Below are positions 1-6,230 of a stretch of DNA of 20,082 nucleotides, in pieces. Location of the stretch: assembly GCA_937886325.1 (NCBI GenBank), contig CALABV010000031.1, positions 1 to 20,082 on the forward strand, in the 5' to 3' direction. The notes below the pieces were generated by a model. The model searched no databases and was not told the DNA's origin. It saw only the letters and a list, made by a program, of their open reading frames with translations. The position numbers and the translations under genes were made by a program. The stretch is from an uncultured Geobacter sp. (GTDB lineage Bacteria > Desulfobacterota > Desulfuromonadia > Geobacterales > Geobacteraceae). Position 1 is the stretch's first letter, and each line of letters opens with the position of its first letter.

Positions 1-153
1 CAGGATCGCCAGAATTCCCATCGCCAATACCTCTCGAATGATTGGCGTCATCATGAATTTCCCGACCAGCCGCGGCTCCGCCGCTTCGATTCGCTGTCCG
101 GAGCGGATGGTCCGGGAGGACGCATCCACGATTGCCGGACAGTACGATTTCAT
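1..153 (-). CDS. 5' part of an unrecognised minus-strand gene, cut by the window edge
   Basis: Reading the minus strand from an ATG at 153 gives 51 codons without a stop up to the left edge. The encoded N-terminus is polar for about 40 residues and then becomes hydrophobic (EVLAMGILAIL), which suggests the start of a membrane segment. An extended -10 box (TGCTATACT) lies about 20 bp upstream, and a weak purine-rich stretch (GGGACCGGA) abuts the ATG. A later pair of ATGs at 54 and 51 could also be the start. I do not recognise the family. The overlapping plus-strand reading of 38-352 has no convincing start signal and is considered a shadow. Confidence 0.4.
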   Translation of the reverse strand, partial: MKSYCPAIVDASSRTIRSGQRIEAAEPRLVGKFMMTPIIREVLAMGILAIL

Positions 154-173
154 TCCGGTCCCATGCTTGCAAC

Positions 174-182
174 AGTATAGCA
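174..182 (-). promoter_or_regulatory. Extended -10 promoter element for the left-edge gene
   Basis: The minus strand reads TGCTATACT, matching the TGn-extended -10 form of sigma70 promoters. No clear -35 box is seen at the usual distance. It would start transcription about 14 nt before the ATG at 153. Confidence 0.4.
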
Positions 183-226
183 GAACCTTTTCTTCCCGCA
201 GGCACCCTCCCGAAAAAGCCGGTGCA

Positions 227-254
227 TTGCATGCAAGCACCTCTCTGCTAGAAT
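227..254 (+). promoter_or_regulatory. Candidate sigma70 promoter for the PPOX-fold gene
   Basis: TTGCAT at 227-232 and TAGAAT at 249-254 are separated by 16 bp. This is a reasonable -35/-10 pair facing the gene that starts at 369. The resulting leader would be about 105 nt. Confidence 0.35.
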
Positions 255-368
255 GGAAGCCATTACTTCCCCGGGCCTGCTCGGAATCCGGCCTGCAGGG
301 AACCCGTATATGCACGCATGAAGCGCGATCTCCTACGGATCGCGGAAAATGACCACCGAGGAGCTCCC

Positions 369-821
369 GTGTGCCATCCAGACGACCTTACGAACCAGCT
401 GCGCGATCTGTTCGCAACCCAGCCCCTGGCGGTTCTCTCCACCGACAGCGACAGCCGTCCCTACGCCAGTCTGGTGGCCTTCGCCTCGAGCTCAGACCTG
501 CGCCGGCTGTTTTTCGCAACCACCCGCGACACCAGGAAATACGCCAACATCCGTTCCAACAGCCGCGTTGCTCTCCTGGTGGACAACCGCACCAACCGCG
601 TCGACGACTTCACCTCCGCGGTTGCGGTGACCGTTCTCGGCGACAGCCGGGAGCTTACCGGAGAGGCGAGGGCCGATGCCGAGGGGCTCTACCTAGGCAA
701 GCATCCCCACCTGCGGGAGTTCGTATCCTCCCCGAGCTGTGCCCTGGTCGGAGTGGCGGTGAGCAGCCTCTACCTGGTCAGCCGCTTCCAGAATGTGACC
801 GAATTCCACTTTCAGCCATGA
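369..821 (+). CDS. FMN-binding split-barrel (pyridoxamine 5'-phosphate oxidase-like) protein
   Basis: This 150-residue protein resembles the pyridoxamine-phosphate-oxidase-like FMN-binding split-barrel family. Seen in the sequence: a short N-terminal helix followed by LAVLSTDSDSRPYASLVAFA (residues 19-38 or so), the usual first strands of the fold, then a FFATTRDTRKYANIRSN segment typical of the region that contacts the FMN phosphate, and a VALLVDNR strand. I chose the GTG at 369 because AGGAG lies 5 bases upstream. The in-frame ATG at 318 has no ribosome-binding site and would add 17 residues of unlikely composition. The family includes oxidases, heme-degrading (HugZ-like) proteins and flavin reductases, and the substrate cannot be told from sequence. 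It sits alone, with about 170 bp before the next gene. Confidence 0.82.
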   Translation: MCHPDDLTNQLRDLFATQPLAVLSTDSDSRPYASLVAFASSSDLRRLFFATTRDTRKYANIRSNSRVALLVDNRTNRVDDFTSAVAVTVLGDSRELTGEARADAEGLYLGKHPHLREFVSSPSCALVGVAVSSLYLVSRFQNVTEFHFQP

Positions 822-924
822 CGAGCGCTGCCGGCCGTCGCGTTTCGCCGCCCTTGGCCGGGGTTGCTTCTGCACGGTTTGTTGTGTGCTGGCAGTCGTT
901 CAATGAAGCCCTGCCGTCAAGGTC

Positions 925-952
925 TTGACAGAATTTCGTGTTCTTCTAAACT
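925..952 (+). promoter_or_regulatory. Sigma70-type promoter for the sulfur carrier and peptide 1
   Basis: A perfect TTGACA at 925-930 is followed after 16 bp by TAAACT at 947-952. The predicted transcript start is about 30 nt before the ATG at 992. No strong terminator is seen between the sulfur carrier gene and the peptide gene at 1300, so this promoter may serve both. Confidence 0.6.
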
Positions 953-991
953 TAATGAAAGAGAAGCGTCGAGCACGATAGGGAGGAGAAC

Positions 992-1228
992 ATGAAAGTC
1001 AAGGTTAAATGCTTTTCAACCCTCGTCAAGGCGGATGTCTGCGATTACCACGGAGCAAAGGAGCATGTCATCCCCGAAGGAACGACTGTGAAAGGTCTGG
1101 TAGACAAGCTCTCGCTTCCCGCGGACGAAATCAAGATTATGTTCGTGAATAGCAAGGAAGTCGAAGCGAATACCGTGTTCAAGGACGGCGACCAGATCGC
1201 TTTCTCCCCGGTGACCGGTGGGATGTAA
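992..1228 (+). CDS. MoaD/ThiS-family sulfur carrier protein with a GGM terminus
   Basis: This 78-residue beta-grasp protein carries the family hallmarks: an alternating basic/hydrophobic first strand (MKVKVKCF), a central IPEGTTVKGLVDKL segment, and a late DGDQIAFSPVTGGM stretch. MoaD and ThiS proteins end in a di-glycine whose C-terminal carboxylate is adenylated and thiocarboxylated by an E1-like enzyme. Here one Met follows the GG, so the protein would need trimming, or it works in another way. AGGAGA lies just upstream of the ATG and a TTGACA/TAAACT promoter precedes it. The next gene, the Cys-His repeat peptide, starts 71 bp downstream and may be co-transcribed. Which sulfur product it serves (molybdopterin, tungstopterin, thiamine or other) cannot be decided here, because no MoeB/ThiF partner is in the window. 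Confidence 0.85.
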   Translation: MKVKVKCFSTLVKADVCDYHGAKEHVIPEGTTVKGLVDKLSLPADEIKIMFVNSKEVEANTVFKDGDQIAFSPVTGGM

Positions 1229-1299
1229 CTCACGGACCTCTCTCGGGAGTCTTCCGAAAAGCACCTTTGCCCGAACCAGGGTGAAAGGAGGTTACTCCG

Positions 1300-1425
1300 A
1301 TGCTGAAGATCAGAAAAGTTGAAGCTCGAAAGCTTGCGTCGGCCGGCTGCCACGGCCCTGCCTGCCATTCGCCCTCATGCCACGCGCCTGTCTGTCATGC
1401 GCCTGCCTGTCACGCCCCGGCATGA
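1300..1425 (+). CDS. Peptide 1: 41-residue peptide with five Cys-His-x-Pro-x pentads
   Basis: This small gene has a consensus AGGAGG at 1286-1291, 8 bases before the ATG. Residues 1-16 form a basic leader (MLKIRKVEARK, then LASAG). Residues 17-41 are five tandem pentads: CHGPA, CHSPS, CHAPV and CHAPA twice, ending directly at TGA. Cys, His and Pro are invariant while their codons differ between units (TGC/TGT, CAC/CAT, CCT/CCC/CCG), so the peptide itself appears to be selected. There is no signal peptide. A related peptide with the same MLK(I/L)RKVE start and the same ribosome-binding-site spacing is encoded at 7772. It follows the sulfur carrier gene and may share its promoter. Plausible roles are a precursor of a ribosomally made, modified peptide (RiPP) or a metal/thiol-binding peptide. 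Both are inference. I cannot match it to a named family with certainty. Confidence 0.8.
   Translation: MLKIRKVEARKLASAGCHGPACHSPSCHAPVCHAPACHAPA
1348..1422 (+). repeat. Five tandem 15-nt coding repeats (Cys-His-x-Pro-x)
   Basis: Five in-frame 15-base units start at 1348, 1363, 1378, 1393 and 1408. They encode C-H-(G/S/A)-P-(A/S/V). The units diverge mainly at third codon positions and at the two variable residues. Confidence 0.9.
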
Positions 1426-1825
1426 AGGTCTGAAAAGGCGCTGCAGAGGCATGAGACGTCGGGAGGATGGCTCGTGTCGTCACCATACATCTGAAAGGCA
1501 ATCAAGCAGTTACAGAAAAGACGCTTCTTGTATGAAGATTCTGATTTTGGAAAAGGAGAGGGAAAATTTTTTTCGGCCTCCTTTTGTTTGAGGCACACTG
1601 AATCTGGTTGCTAAACCCCGTGGCGAGGCTGGTTTCCCGGGGTTTTCTTGTGTCACGATTCGTTTCCCTGCGGGAGTCCTGCGACCTGCTCGATTTCGGA
1701 ACCGTGAAATGCCGGAGACCGATTGCAGTGCGGCGAGATGCGGATATGCTGGTAGGGGACGGAAACCGCGCCGTCCTGACGACCAGGGTCGGCCAGGCAG
1801 GCAGGGAATGGTGAGGGGAAGCTCC
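1426..1825 (+). other. Gene-poor stretch between peptide 1 and the broken FAD gene
   Basis: No confident gene lies here. A 19-codon reading frame starts at ATG 1532 (MKILILEKERENFFRPPFV, stop at 1589-1591) without a good ribosome-binding site, and might be the remnant of a gene start. A terminator-like hairpin lies at 1613-1646. From about 1650 to 1814 a plus-strand frame without a start of its own ends in TGA 12 bp before the next ATG. It could be the degraded end of a lost upstream gene, but I do not recognise it. Confidence 0.4.
1613..1646 (+). terminator. Hairpin terminator after the sulfur carrier/peptide 1 region
   Basis: AAACCCCG at 1613-1620 pairs perfectly with CGGGGTTT at 1638-1645 across a 17-nt loop. 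The right arm runs into four Ts followed by CTTG. The stem is GC-rich but the T-tract is short. Confidence 0.5.
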
Positions 1826-2150
1826 ATGAAAATCGCGGTTATCGGCGGCGGCATTTCGGGATGCTCACGGCCTACCTGCTGTGCGGAGAGCACGAGGTGA
1901 CGGTGTATGAAGCCAACGACTATATCGGCGGCCATACCAACACCATCGAGGCAACCGCGAAGGGCACGCGCTACGCGCTGGACACGGGATTCATCGTCTT
2001 CAACCAGGAGACCTATCCCAATTTCATCAAGCTGATGCATCGCCTCGACGTGCCCTGCCAGACCAGCGACTTGAGCTTCAGCGTCAGCTGCGACGAACCG
2101 GTCTGGAATACCGGGCCCCCTTCCTGGAAACGTTGTTCGCCCCGCGGTTT
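1826..2150 (+). pseudogene. Broken N-terminal part of an FAD-dependent amine-oxidase-like protein
   Basis: The ATG at 1826, preceded by GAGGGGAAG, begins MKIAVIGGGISG, a classic GxGxxG FAD-binding start. A one-base loss at about 1860 then shifts the frame. The protein continues in the next frame with LTAYLL, EVTVYEANDYIGGHTNTIE, RYALDTGFIVFN and SFSVSCDE, matching the flavin amine-oxidase-like family (COG2907 type). A second one-base loss near 2095 moves the reading to another frame, GLEYRAPFLETLFAPR. After about 105 residues the similarity stops and the tail of an unrelated membrane protein begins. Full-length members have roughly 400 residues or more, so most of the gene is gone. It is clearly non-functional unless the frameshifts are sequencing errors, which would not explain the missing remainder. 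Confidence 0.8.
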
Positions 2151-2329
2151 CCGGGCTCCTCTGGGGGTTCCTCTACGGCATCACCCTCTACGGCGTCTAT
2201 GACATGACCAATCTCTCCGTTCTGGAAAAATGGCCCGTGAAAATGGCGCTGGTCGATAGTGTCTGGGGCGGCGTCATCTGTTCGGTCGTTACCTGTTTTG
2301 CAGCCGTGGTGCAAGGATGGCTGGAATAA
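2151..2329 (+). pseudogene. C-terminal remnant of a DUF2177-family membrane protein gene
   Basis: In a frame starting at 2153 the sequence encodes 58 residues beginning GLLWGFLYGITLYGVYDMTN, followed by a conserved-looking WPVKMALVDSVWGG segment and a last hydrophobic stretch, ending at TAA 2327-2329. This is the typical C-terminal half of DUF2177 (COG4852) membrane proteins. The N-terminal half is missing and the join with the FAD gene fragment lies at about 2145-2155. FAD amine-oxidase-like genes of this type and DUF2177 genes occur together in clusters with DUF1365 and cyclopropane-fatty-acid-synthase-like genes. An internal deletion of such a cluster is therefore the simplest explanation. 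Confidence 0.72.
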
Positions 2330-2413
2330 GTGGTGGTATCATGAAACAGAATAAGGTCACGTAAATCTGTTATCAATGAAAGAACAGTTACCCGCTCCGG
2401 GAGGTGTCGAAGA

Positions 2414-3841
2414 ATGCTGACCACATCCAGAACTCACCAGAATTTCAGGCCGGTGCTGCTCACCGTGTGCATAACGATTATCCTGTGGATCGGGAGCAAA
2501 TGGTATTTCCAGGATTGGTTTGAAAACCCCTGGAAGTATCCGGCGAAAGCCTCGTCACTCATGGCGACGGTTCTCATGTGCTGGTGCATCGTCCTTTCCA
2601 CGAGACTCCGATGGATAGAGGAGTATTTCGGCGGTTTGGACAAGGTCTATCAAATTCATAAACGCCTGGGCAAATGGTCATTCTACGTTATCCTGGCGCA
2701 CCCCGTTTTTCTCGCCTTCGACAGGTTGCCCAGTCTGCCCGGATTTCTGCGCAGGTTGTGGTTTCTTCCCTCGGAGGGGGACCGATACGTTTTCGGGCAC
2801 AATCTGGGGGTCTCGGCACTGCTCCTCATGGCGGCGCTGGTAACCGTGACGCTCTGGGTAAGGATTCCCTACCATCGCTGGAAAAAAACCCACGAATGGT
2901 TCGGTTTCGTACTCCTGGTGATCATCGTCCATATTGTCTCTGTGGACCGGGATGTTTCGTCCTACCCTGCTTTGGGAATCTGGATCTACGGCCTGCTCGC
3001 CGTCGCATCGGCATCCTTCCTCTACATCCGCTTTCTCTACCGTTTTCTCGGGCCGCGCTTTCCCTACCGTGTCGCCGGCATCGACAGGCAAGGGGAGATA
3101 CTGGAGATAACATTCGAGCCTGAGGAAAAGAAGATGGACTTCAGACCGAGCCAGTTCGTCTATCTCGTGGTCAACAAGGGAGGAATCACACCTGAACCGC
3201 ACCCCTATTCGATAGCGTGCGGGTACAACCTGGAATCCCGATTCAAGCTGGGAATAAAAAAATCGGGTGACCACACGCGCACTCTCGATCTCCTTGAAAA
3301 AGGTGACTCGGTGACCGTCTACGGTCCATATGGCCATTTCAGCGACCGCTTCCTGTCCGCGGAACGCGACTGCGTCTTTATCGGCGGCGGCATAGGAATA
3401 ACACCTTTCATCGGCATGTGGCACATAGCGCTCCACTCAGAGGAACGCCTTTCCCCGGCCGAAGCCCCGCAATGGCTGGAAAGACTGCACCCGGAAAGCA
3501 TCACCTCGTGGAAAAGCCCCCGTGTCGCCCTCTTCTACGTATGCATAACGCACGACCAAGCCAGTTTCGACAATGATATCAGGAACGAGGTCATTCTCAG
3601 CAAGTTCAAGGGATTCAAATCGTTAGAAGATCGAGGACACCACTATGAACTCTATCTGTCATCCAGGCAGGGGCTCATATCAGCGCACTACATCGACAGT
3701 CGAGTTGCCGGGGGGATACGGGAAAGGAATATTTTCCTGTGCGGACCATCTCCCATGGTAGGGGCCCTTATAAAGCAATTCCAGGCGCTCGGGGTGCCGA
3801 AAGGACAGATAATCACCGAGGACTTCAATCTTTTGTATTAA
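2414..3841 (+). CDS. Ferric reductase-like transmembrane flavocytochrome (FAD/NAD(P)H)
   Basis: The 475-residue protein combines a heme-b membrane domain with a ferredoxin-NADP+-reductase-type module. About six membrane helices span residues 13-207. The His pairs H82/H96 and H160/H173, each 13 residues apart, are the expected ligands for two stacked b hemes. The soluble part has the FAD motif HPYS (263-266), the nucleotide-binding glycine loop GGGIGITPF (324-332) and the terminal CGPSPM motif (443-448). Family members pass electrons from NAD(P)H across the membrane to Fe(III), oxygen or other acceptors, and the acceptor here is unknown. GGGAGG lies 9 bases before the ATG. The gene stands alone between the pseudogene remnant and a convergent minus-strand group, with only 139 bp to the latter. 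Confidence 0.85.
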   Translation: MLTTSRTHQNFRPVLLTVCITIILWIGSKWYFQDWFENPWKYPAKASSLMATVLMCWCIVLSTRLRWIEEYFGGLDKVYQIHKRLGKWSFYVILAHPVFLAFDRLPSLPGFLRRLWFLPSEGDRYVFGHNLGVSALLLMAALVTVTLWVRIPYHRWKKTHEWFGFVLLVIIVHIVSVDRDVSSYPALGIWIYGLLAVASASFLYIRFLYRFLGPRFPYRVAGIDRQGEILEITFEPEEKKMDFRPSQFVYLVVNKGGITPEPHPYSIACGYNLESRFKLGIKKSGDHTRTLDLLEKGDSVTVYGPYGHFSDRFLSAERDCVFIGGGIGITPFIGMWHIALHSEERLSPAEAPQWLERLHPESITSWKSPRVALFYVCITHDQASFDNDIRNEVILSKFKGFKSLEDRGHHYELYLSSRQGLISAHYIDSRVAGGIRERNIFLCGPSPMVGALIKQFQALGVPKGQIITEDFNLLY

Positions 3842-3980
3842 TGGAAGATGCCGTTGCTGATCCATAATGTCATGATTATGAAAGGCTGCTTGTGGTCAAG
3901 CGTTTGGCGGTGAAAAAGGAAACCCGGATTTTTTTGCATTTCACGATGGTAGGTGCGACGCATACGATGCGACGCCTGTA

Positions 3981-4811
3981 TCATGGATGTTCCTGGATTT
4001 CCGTTTCACCGTGCGCTTCAACCAAAAGGCGGACTTCATAGCTGAAAAACCGCGGTTCAGCTGACAGTTCAAGCCCGGCCCAGTTCAGCCCGCGGCCGAC
4101 TTCCCGCCCACCCGCCAGTCGCCAGTTACGCGGAAACGGCCGGCAGCCCGGGGATATGGAGAACCCGATTCCGGCAGCGGGATTCTCCAGGACGGCTGAA
4201 AAGGGGCAGGGCCGCCAGGCAGGTATGTTGTTCCCGTCCAGGATGAGCCGGCCGATGCGCAATCGACTGAAGGGAAGGCCTGCCGCCTCGTTGAGCAGGA
4301 TCAACTCGCCGCTGCCCTGCAGCGATCGTCCGTCAACCGACACCACCAGTTTCCCGGGTCCTGCCTCATAGGAGACACGGCATTCGCCCTGGTTGCTGCC
4401 CTGCCTCATGACGCTTTCCATTCGCAGCAGCATGAGTAATGTGTCGCGCACCTTCAGCAGGAGATGCTGATGCCCGGGCTGTTGCATGTAAAGTCGGGTA
4501 AGCCTTTCGAGCACAGCGGAAAAAATCCACGGCGTCCGGAGACCGAACAGTTTCCAGCATACCACCCGATCCAGCCGATAGACCTTTTCGAAGACGTTCC
4601 GCCCCACCCACCGAGCAGCTGCGAGAGAAGGGAAAAAGGTCAGCCGTGCGGTTTTCCAGACCGGCAAGCCGAATCCGGCAGACTCCCCGGCATACACCTC
4701 ATCGTCAAAACAGAGAAAGAGCCCCTTCGCCATTCCGGCGGTCTTTCCCTCCCCCCGAGACGGGTCATGGACCAGGGCCAGCTTTTCGGAAACCGGCAGC
4801 CGCTGAATCAT
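3981..4811 (-). CDS. Unrecognised 276-residue protein coupled to the radical SAM gene
   Basis: The ATG of this gene overlaps the stop of the radical SAM gene by 4 bases, so the two are almost certainly co-translated and functionally linked. I do not recognise the fold. The protein is soluble, rich in Arg, Leu and Gly, with scattered Cys (for example VVCWKLFG and GECRVSYEAG). It has an N-terminal third with a FDDEVYAG segment, a Leu-rich helical middle (about residues 105-135), and a beta-rich C-terminal half with many Gly and Pro. No signal peptide or membrane segment is evident. It might be a partner, substrate-handling protein or second enzyme for the radical SAM protein, but that rests on gene order only. 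It ends 139 bp from the convergent ferric-reductase-like gene. Confidence 0.72.
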   Translation of the reverse strand: MIQRLPVSEKLALVHDPSRGEGKTAGMAKGLFLCFDDEVYAGESAGFGLPVWKTARLTFFPSLAAARWVGRNVFEKVYRLDRVVCWKLFGLRTPWIFSAVLERLTRLYMQQPGHQHLLLKVRDTLLMLLRMESVMRQGSNQGECRVSYEAGPGKLVVSVDGRSLQGSGELILLNEAAGLPFSRLRIGRLILDGNNIPAWRPCPFSAVLENPAAGIGFSISPGCRPFPRNWRLAGGREVGRGLNWAGLELSAEPRFFSYEVRLLVEAHGETEIQEHP

Positions 4812-6154
4812 GCCCCGGCTTTATCCGGCCGTACTGATCTGCTCTTCCGTCCGGCTTCGAAACGGGCGTACACCTCTGCAATCCGCTGTCTCAGGTAGTC
4901 TTCATCAAATTCCGATCGATACACGAAGCGGTTTTCATTTTCATAGCGCCAGTCAGCCTCGTTACAGACATGAAACGCCTTTTCGAAAAAACGGGTACCC
5001 GGCAACGGATAGGGTATGGTGAAGGAGATTTCGTCCAGGGGCAAGGTAAGCGCCCACTGAAAGGTTGTCTCGATCGAGGCATACGATTCACCGGGGTACC
5101 CGATCATGAAAAAACCCGCGCTCTTTATTCCGCTTTGGGCGAACAGCGCCACCGTCTTCTCTGCCATCTCGACGGTAGTCTGCTTGTTCATCAGCCGCAG
5201 TACCTCGTTGCTGCCCGACTCCAGCCCCAGGTAGACTTTCCGGCATCCGGACTGCCGCATCAGGTCCATATCCCGGCGGCTAATCGCATCCACCCGAGAG
5301 AGGCAGAACCACTTCATATCCGGTACTTCCCGGATCAGTCTCTTGCAGAAGGCGCGAAGATGATCAATGTCCAGGGTAAAACCGTCATCAGCGATCCAGA
5401 GACCGTTATATCCCCATTTTCTGATATCGTGTATCTCCTCGAAGATCCGATTCATGGCGCGACGGCGGAACCGGTCGCCGAAAATCGGCTTCGAACAGAA
5501 ATCGCACTGGTACGGACAGCCATACGTAGTCATGATCCCCGCCAACGAGAAACCTTCCCTCTCGATCCAGAAGCGTTGGTAACGCCCATGATCGTACCCA
5601 TGCCGGTCGGGAATCGGAAGCCGGTTCAACTCGTCTTCATCGGATGAGCGCTGCTCACTCCGGATTATGGAATGGCTGCCGGGCTCCCGGCAGTAGATGC
5701 CGGGATAGTTCTCCGGAACACCCAGGAGAGCACGGAGATCAAGCGCTGATGTCCCGGGCTGGAGAAAATCCCTGCATAAGCGAGGCAAAGAATGAATGGC
5801 TTCACCGCGAAGAACCAGATGGAAAAGGTCGCAAAACTGCTGCGGTCTGAGGGTCGGCAGGGGGCCGCCGCAAAGCAGCAGGGTTTCCGGCAGCTGCCGA
5901 CGAAGCTCTCCGGCAAGGAGAAGGGCGTTGTCCGAAACTGATACCATCGCATAAATTCCCACAATCCGCGGCTGCGCCGTCACGATCTCGGCAAGGACAT
6001 CGTCACGTTTCCGGAACGTACAGTCGATGACCGTGACGTCCATGTTCTCCTGCCGCAACAAGGCCGTCAATTGGGCAATCCCCAAGGGATGGAAGAGCAT
6101 CGAAAGGGGAGAACGAGTGTCGAAGTACGGAAAAACAAGGACAATGTCTGACAT
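4808..6154 (-). CDS. Radical SAM enzyme with a B12-binding-like N-terminal domain
   Basis: This 448-residue protein has a Rossmann-like N-terminal domain (about 1-130, MSDIVLVFPYFDTR, with GIAQLTALLR and LLLCGGPLPTLRP) of the kind found in B12-binding radical SAM enzymes. The radical SAM core follows from about residue 205. The cluster motif is C213-x3-C217-x2-C220 (GCPYQCDFC), and later segments include GLWIADDGFTLD, KVYLGLESGS and GFFMIGYPGE. The DxHxxG cobalamin-ligand motif is not seen, so binding may be base-off without a His ligand or lost. The start at 6154 is chosen for its GAGGGGAG ribosome-binding site. The open frame extends upstream to 6427 but overlaps the preceding gene and looks non-coding. 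It lies between an ADP-ribosylglycohydrolase-like gene (76 bp upstream) and an overlapping unknown gene. Substrate unknown; methyl transfer or C-C chemistry on a peptide or lipid are possibilities. Confidence 0.85.
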   Translation of the reverse strand: MSDIVLVFPYFDTRSPLSMLFHPLGIAQLTALLRQENMDVTVIDCTFRKRDDVLAEIVTAQPRIVGIYAMVSVSDNALLLAGELRRQLPETLLLCGGPLPTLRPQQFCDLFHLVLRGEAIHSLPRLCRDFLQPGTSALDLRALLGVPENYPGIYCREPGSHSIIRSEQRSSDEDELNRLPIPDRHGYDHGRYQRFWIEREGFSLAGIMTTYGCPYQCDFCSKPIFGDRFRRRAMNRIFEEIHDIRKWGYNGLWIADDGFTLDIDHLRAFCKRLIREVPDMKWFCLSRVDAISRRDMDLMRQSGCRKVYLGLESGSNEVLRLMNKQTTVEMAEKTVALFAQSGIKSAGFFMIGYPGESYASIETTFQWALTLPLDEISFTIPYPLPGTRFFEKAFHVCNEADWRYENENRFVYRSEFDEDYLRQRIAEVYARFEAGRKSRSVRPDKAGA

Positions 6155-6230
6155 GGCTTCTCCCCTCAGAATTTTCGTATCGAGGTATGAAGATGCAAAC
6201 CTGCATTCCTTTGAAACAAGTGTGACCAAC

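Noticed and set aside
38..352. Plus-strand reading frame of 104 codons
   Set aside because: There is no ribosome-binding site, the composition is unlikely, and it overlaps a minus-strand frame that has an extended -10 box.
371..928. 185-codon plus-strand frame inside the PPOX-fold gene
   Set aside because: It is a shadow frame rich in Arg and Pro overlapping a recognisable family member in the correct frame.
1348..1422. Overlapping C-x4-C-H motifs in peptide 1 as heme c binding sites
   Set aside because: C-x4-C-H does occur in some multiheme cytochromes, but here the motifs overlap so each Cys would be shared, the peptide has no signal sequence for export, and peptide 2 loses three of four Cys while keeping the rest.
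1348..1422. CRISPR-like tandem repeats
   Set aside because: The 15-nt units are contiguous, in frame and diverge at third codon positions. There are no spacers and no cas genes.
1423..1500. TGA at the end of peptide 1 read as selenocysteine, extending the repeats
   Set aside because: Translation past 1423 gives no further pentads and no similarity, so TGA acts as a normal stop.
4970..5647. 225-codon plus-strand frame opposite the radical SAM gene
   Set aside because: It is the antisense shadow of a well-supported gene, with no start signal.
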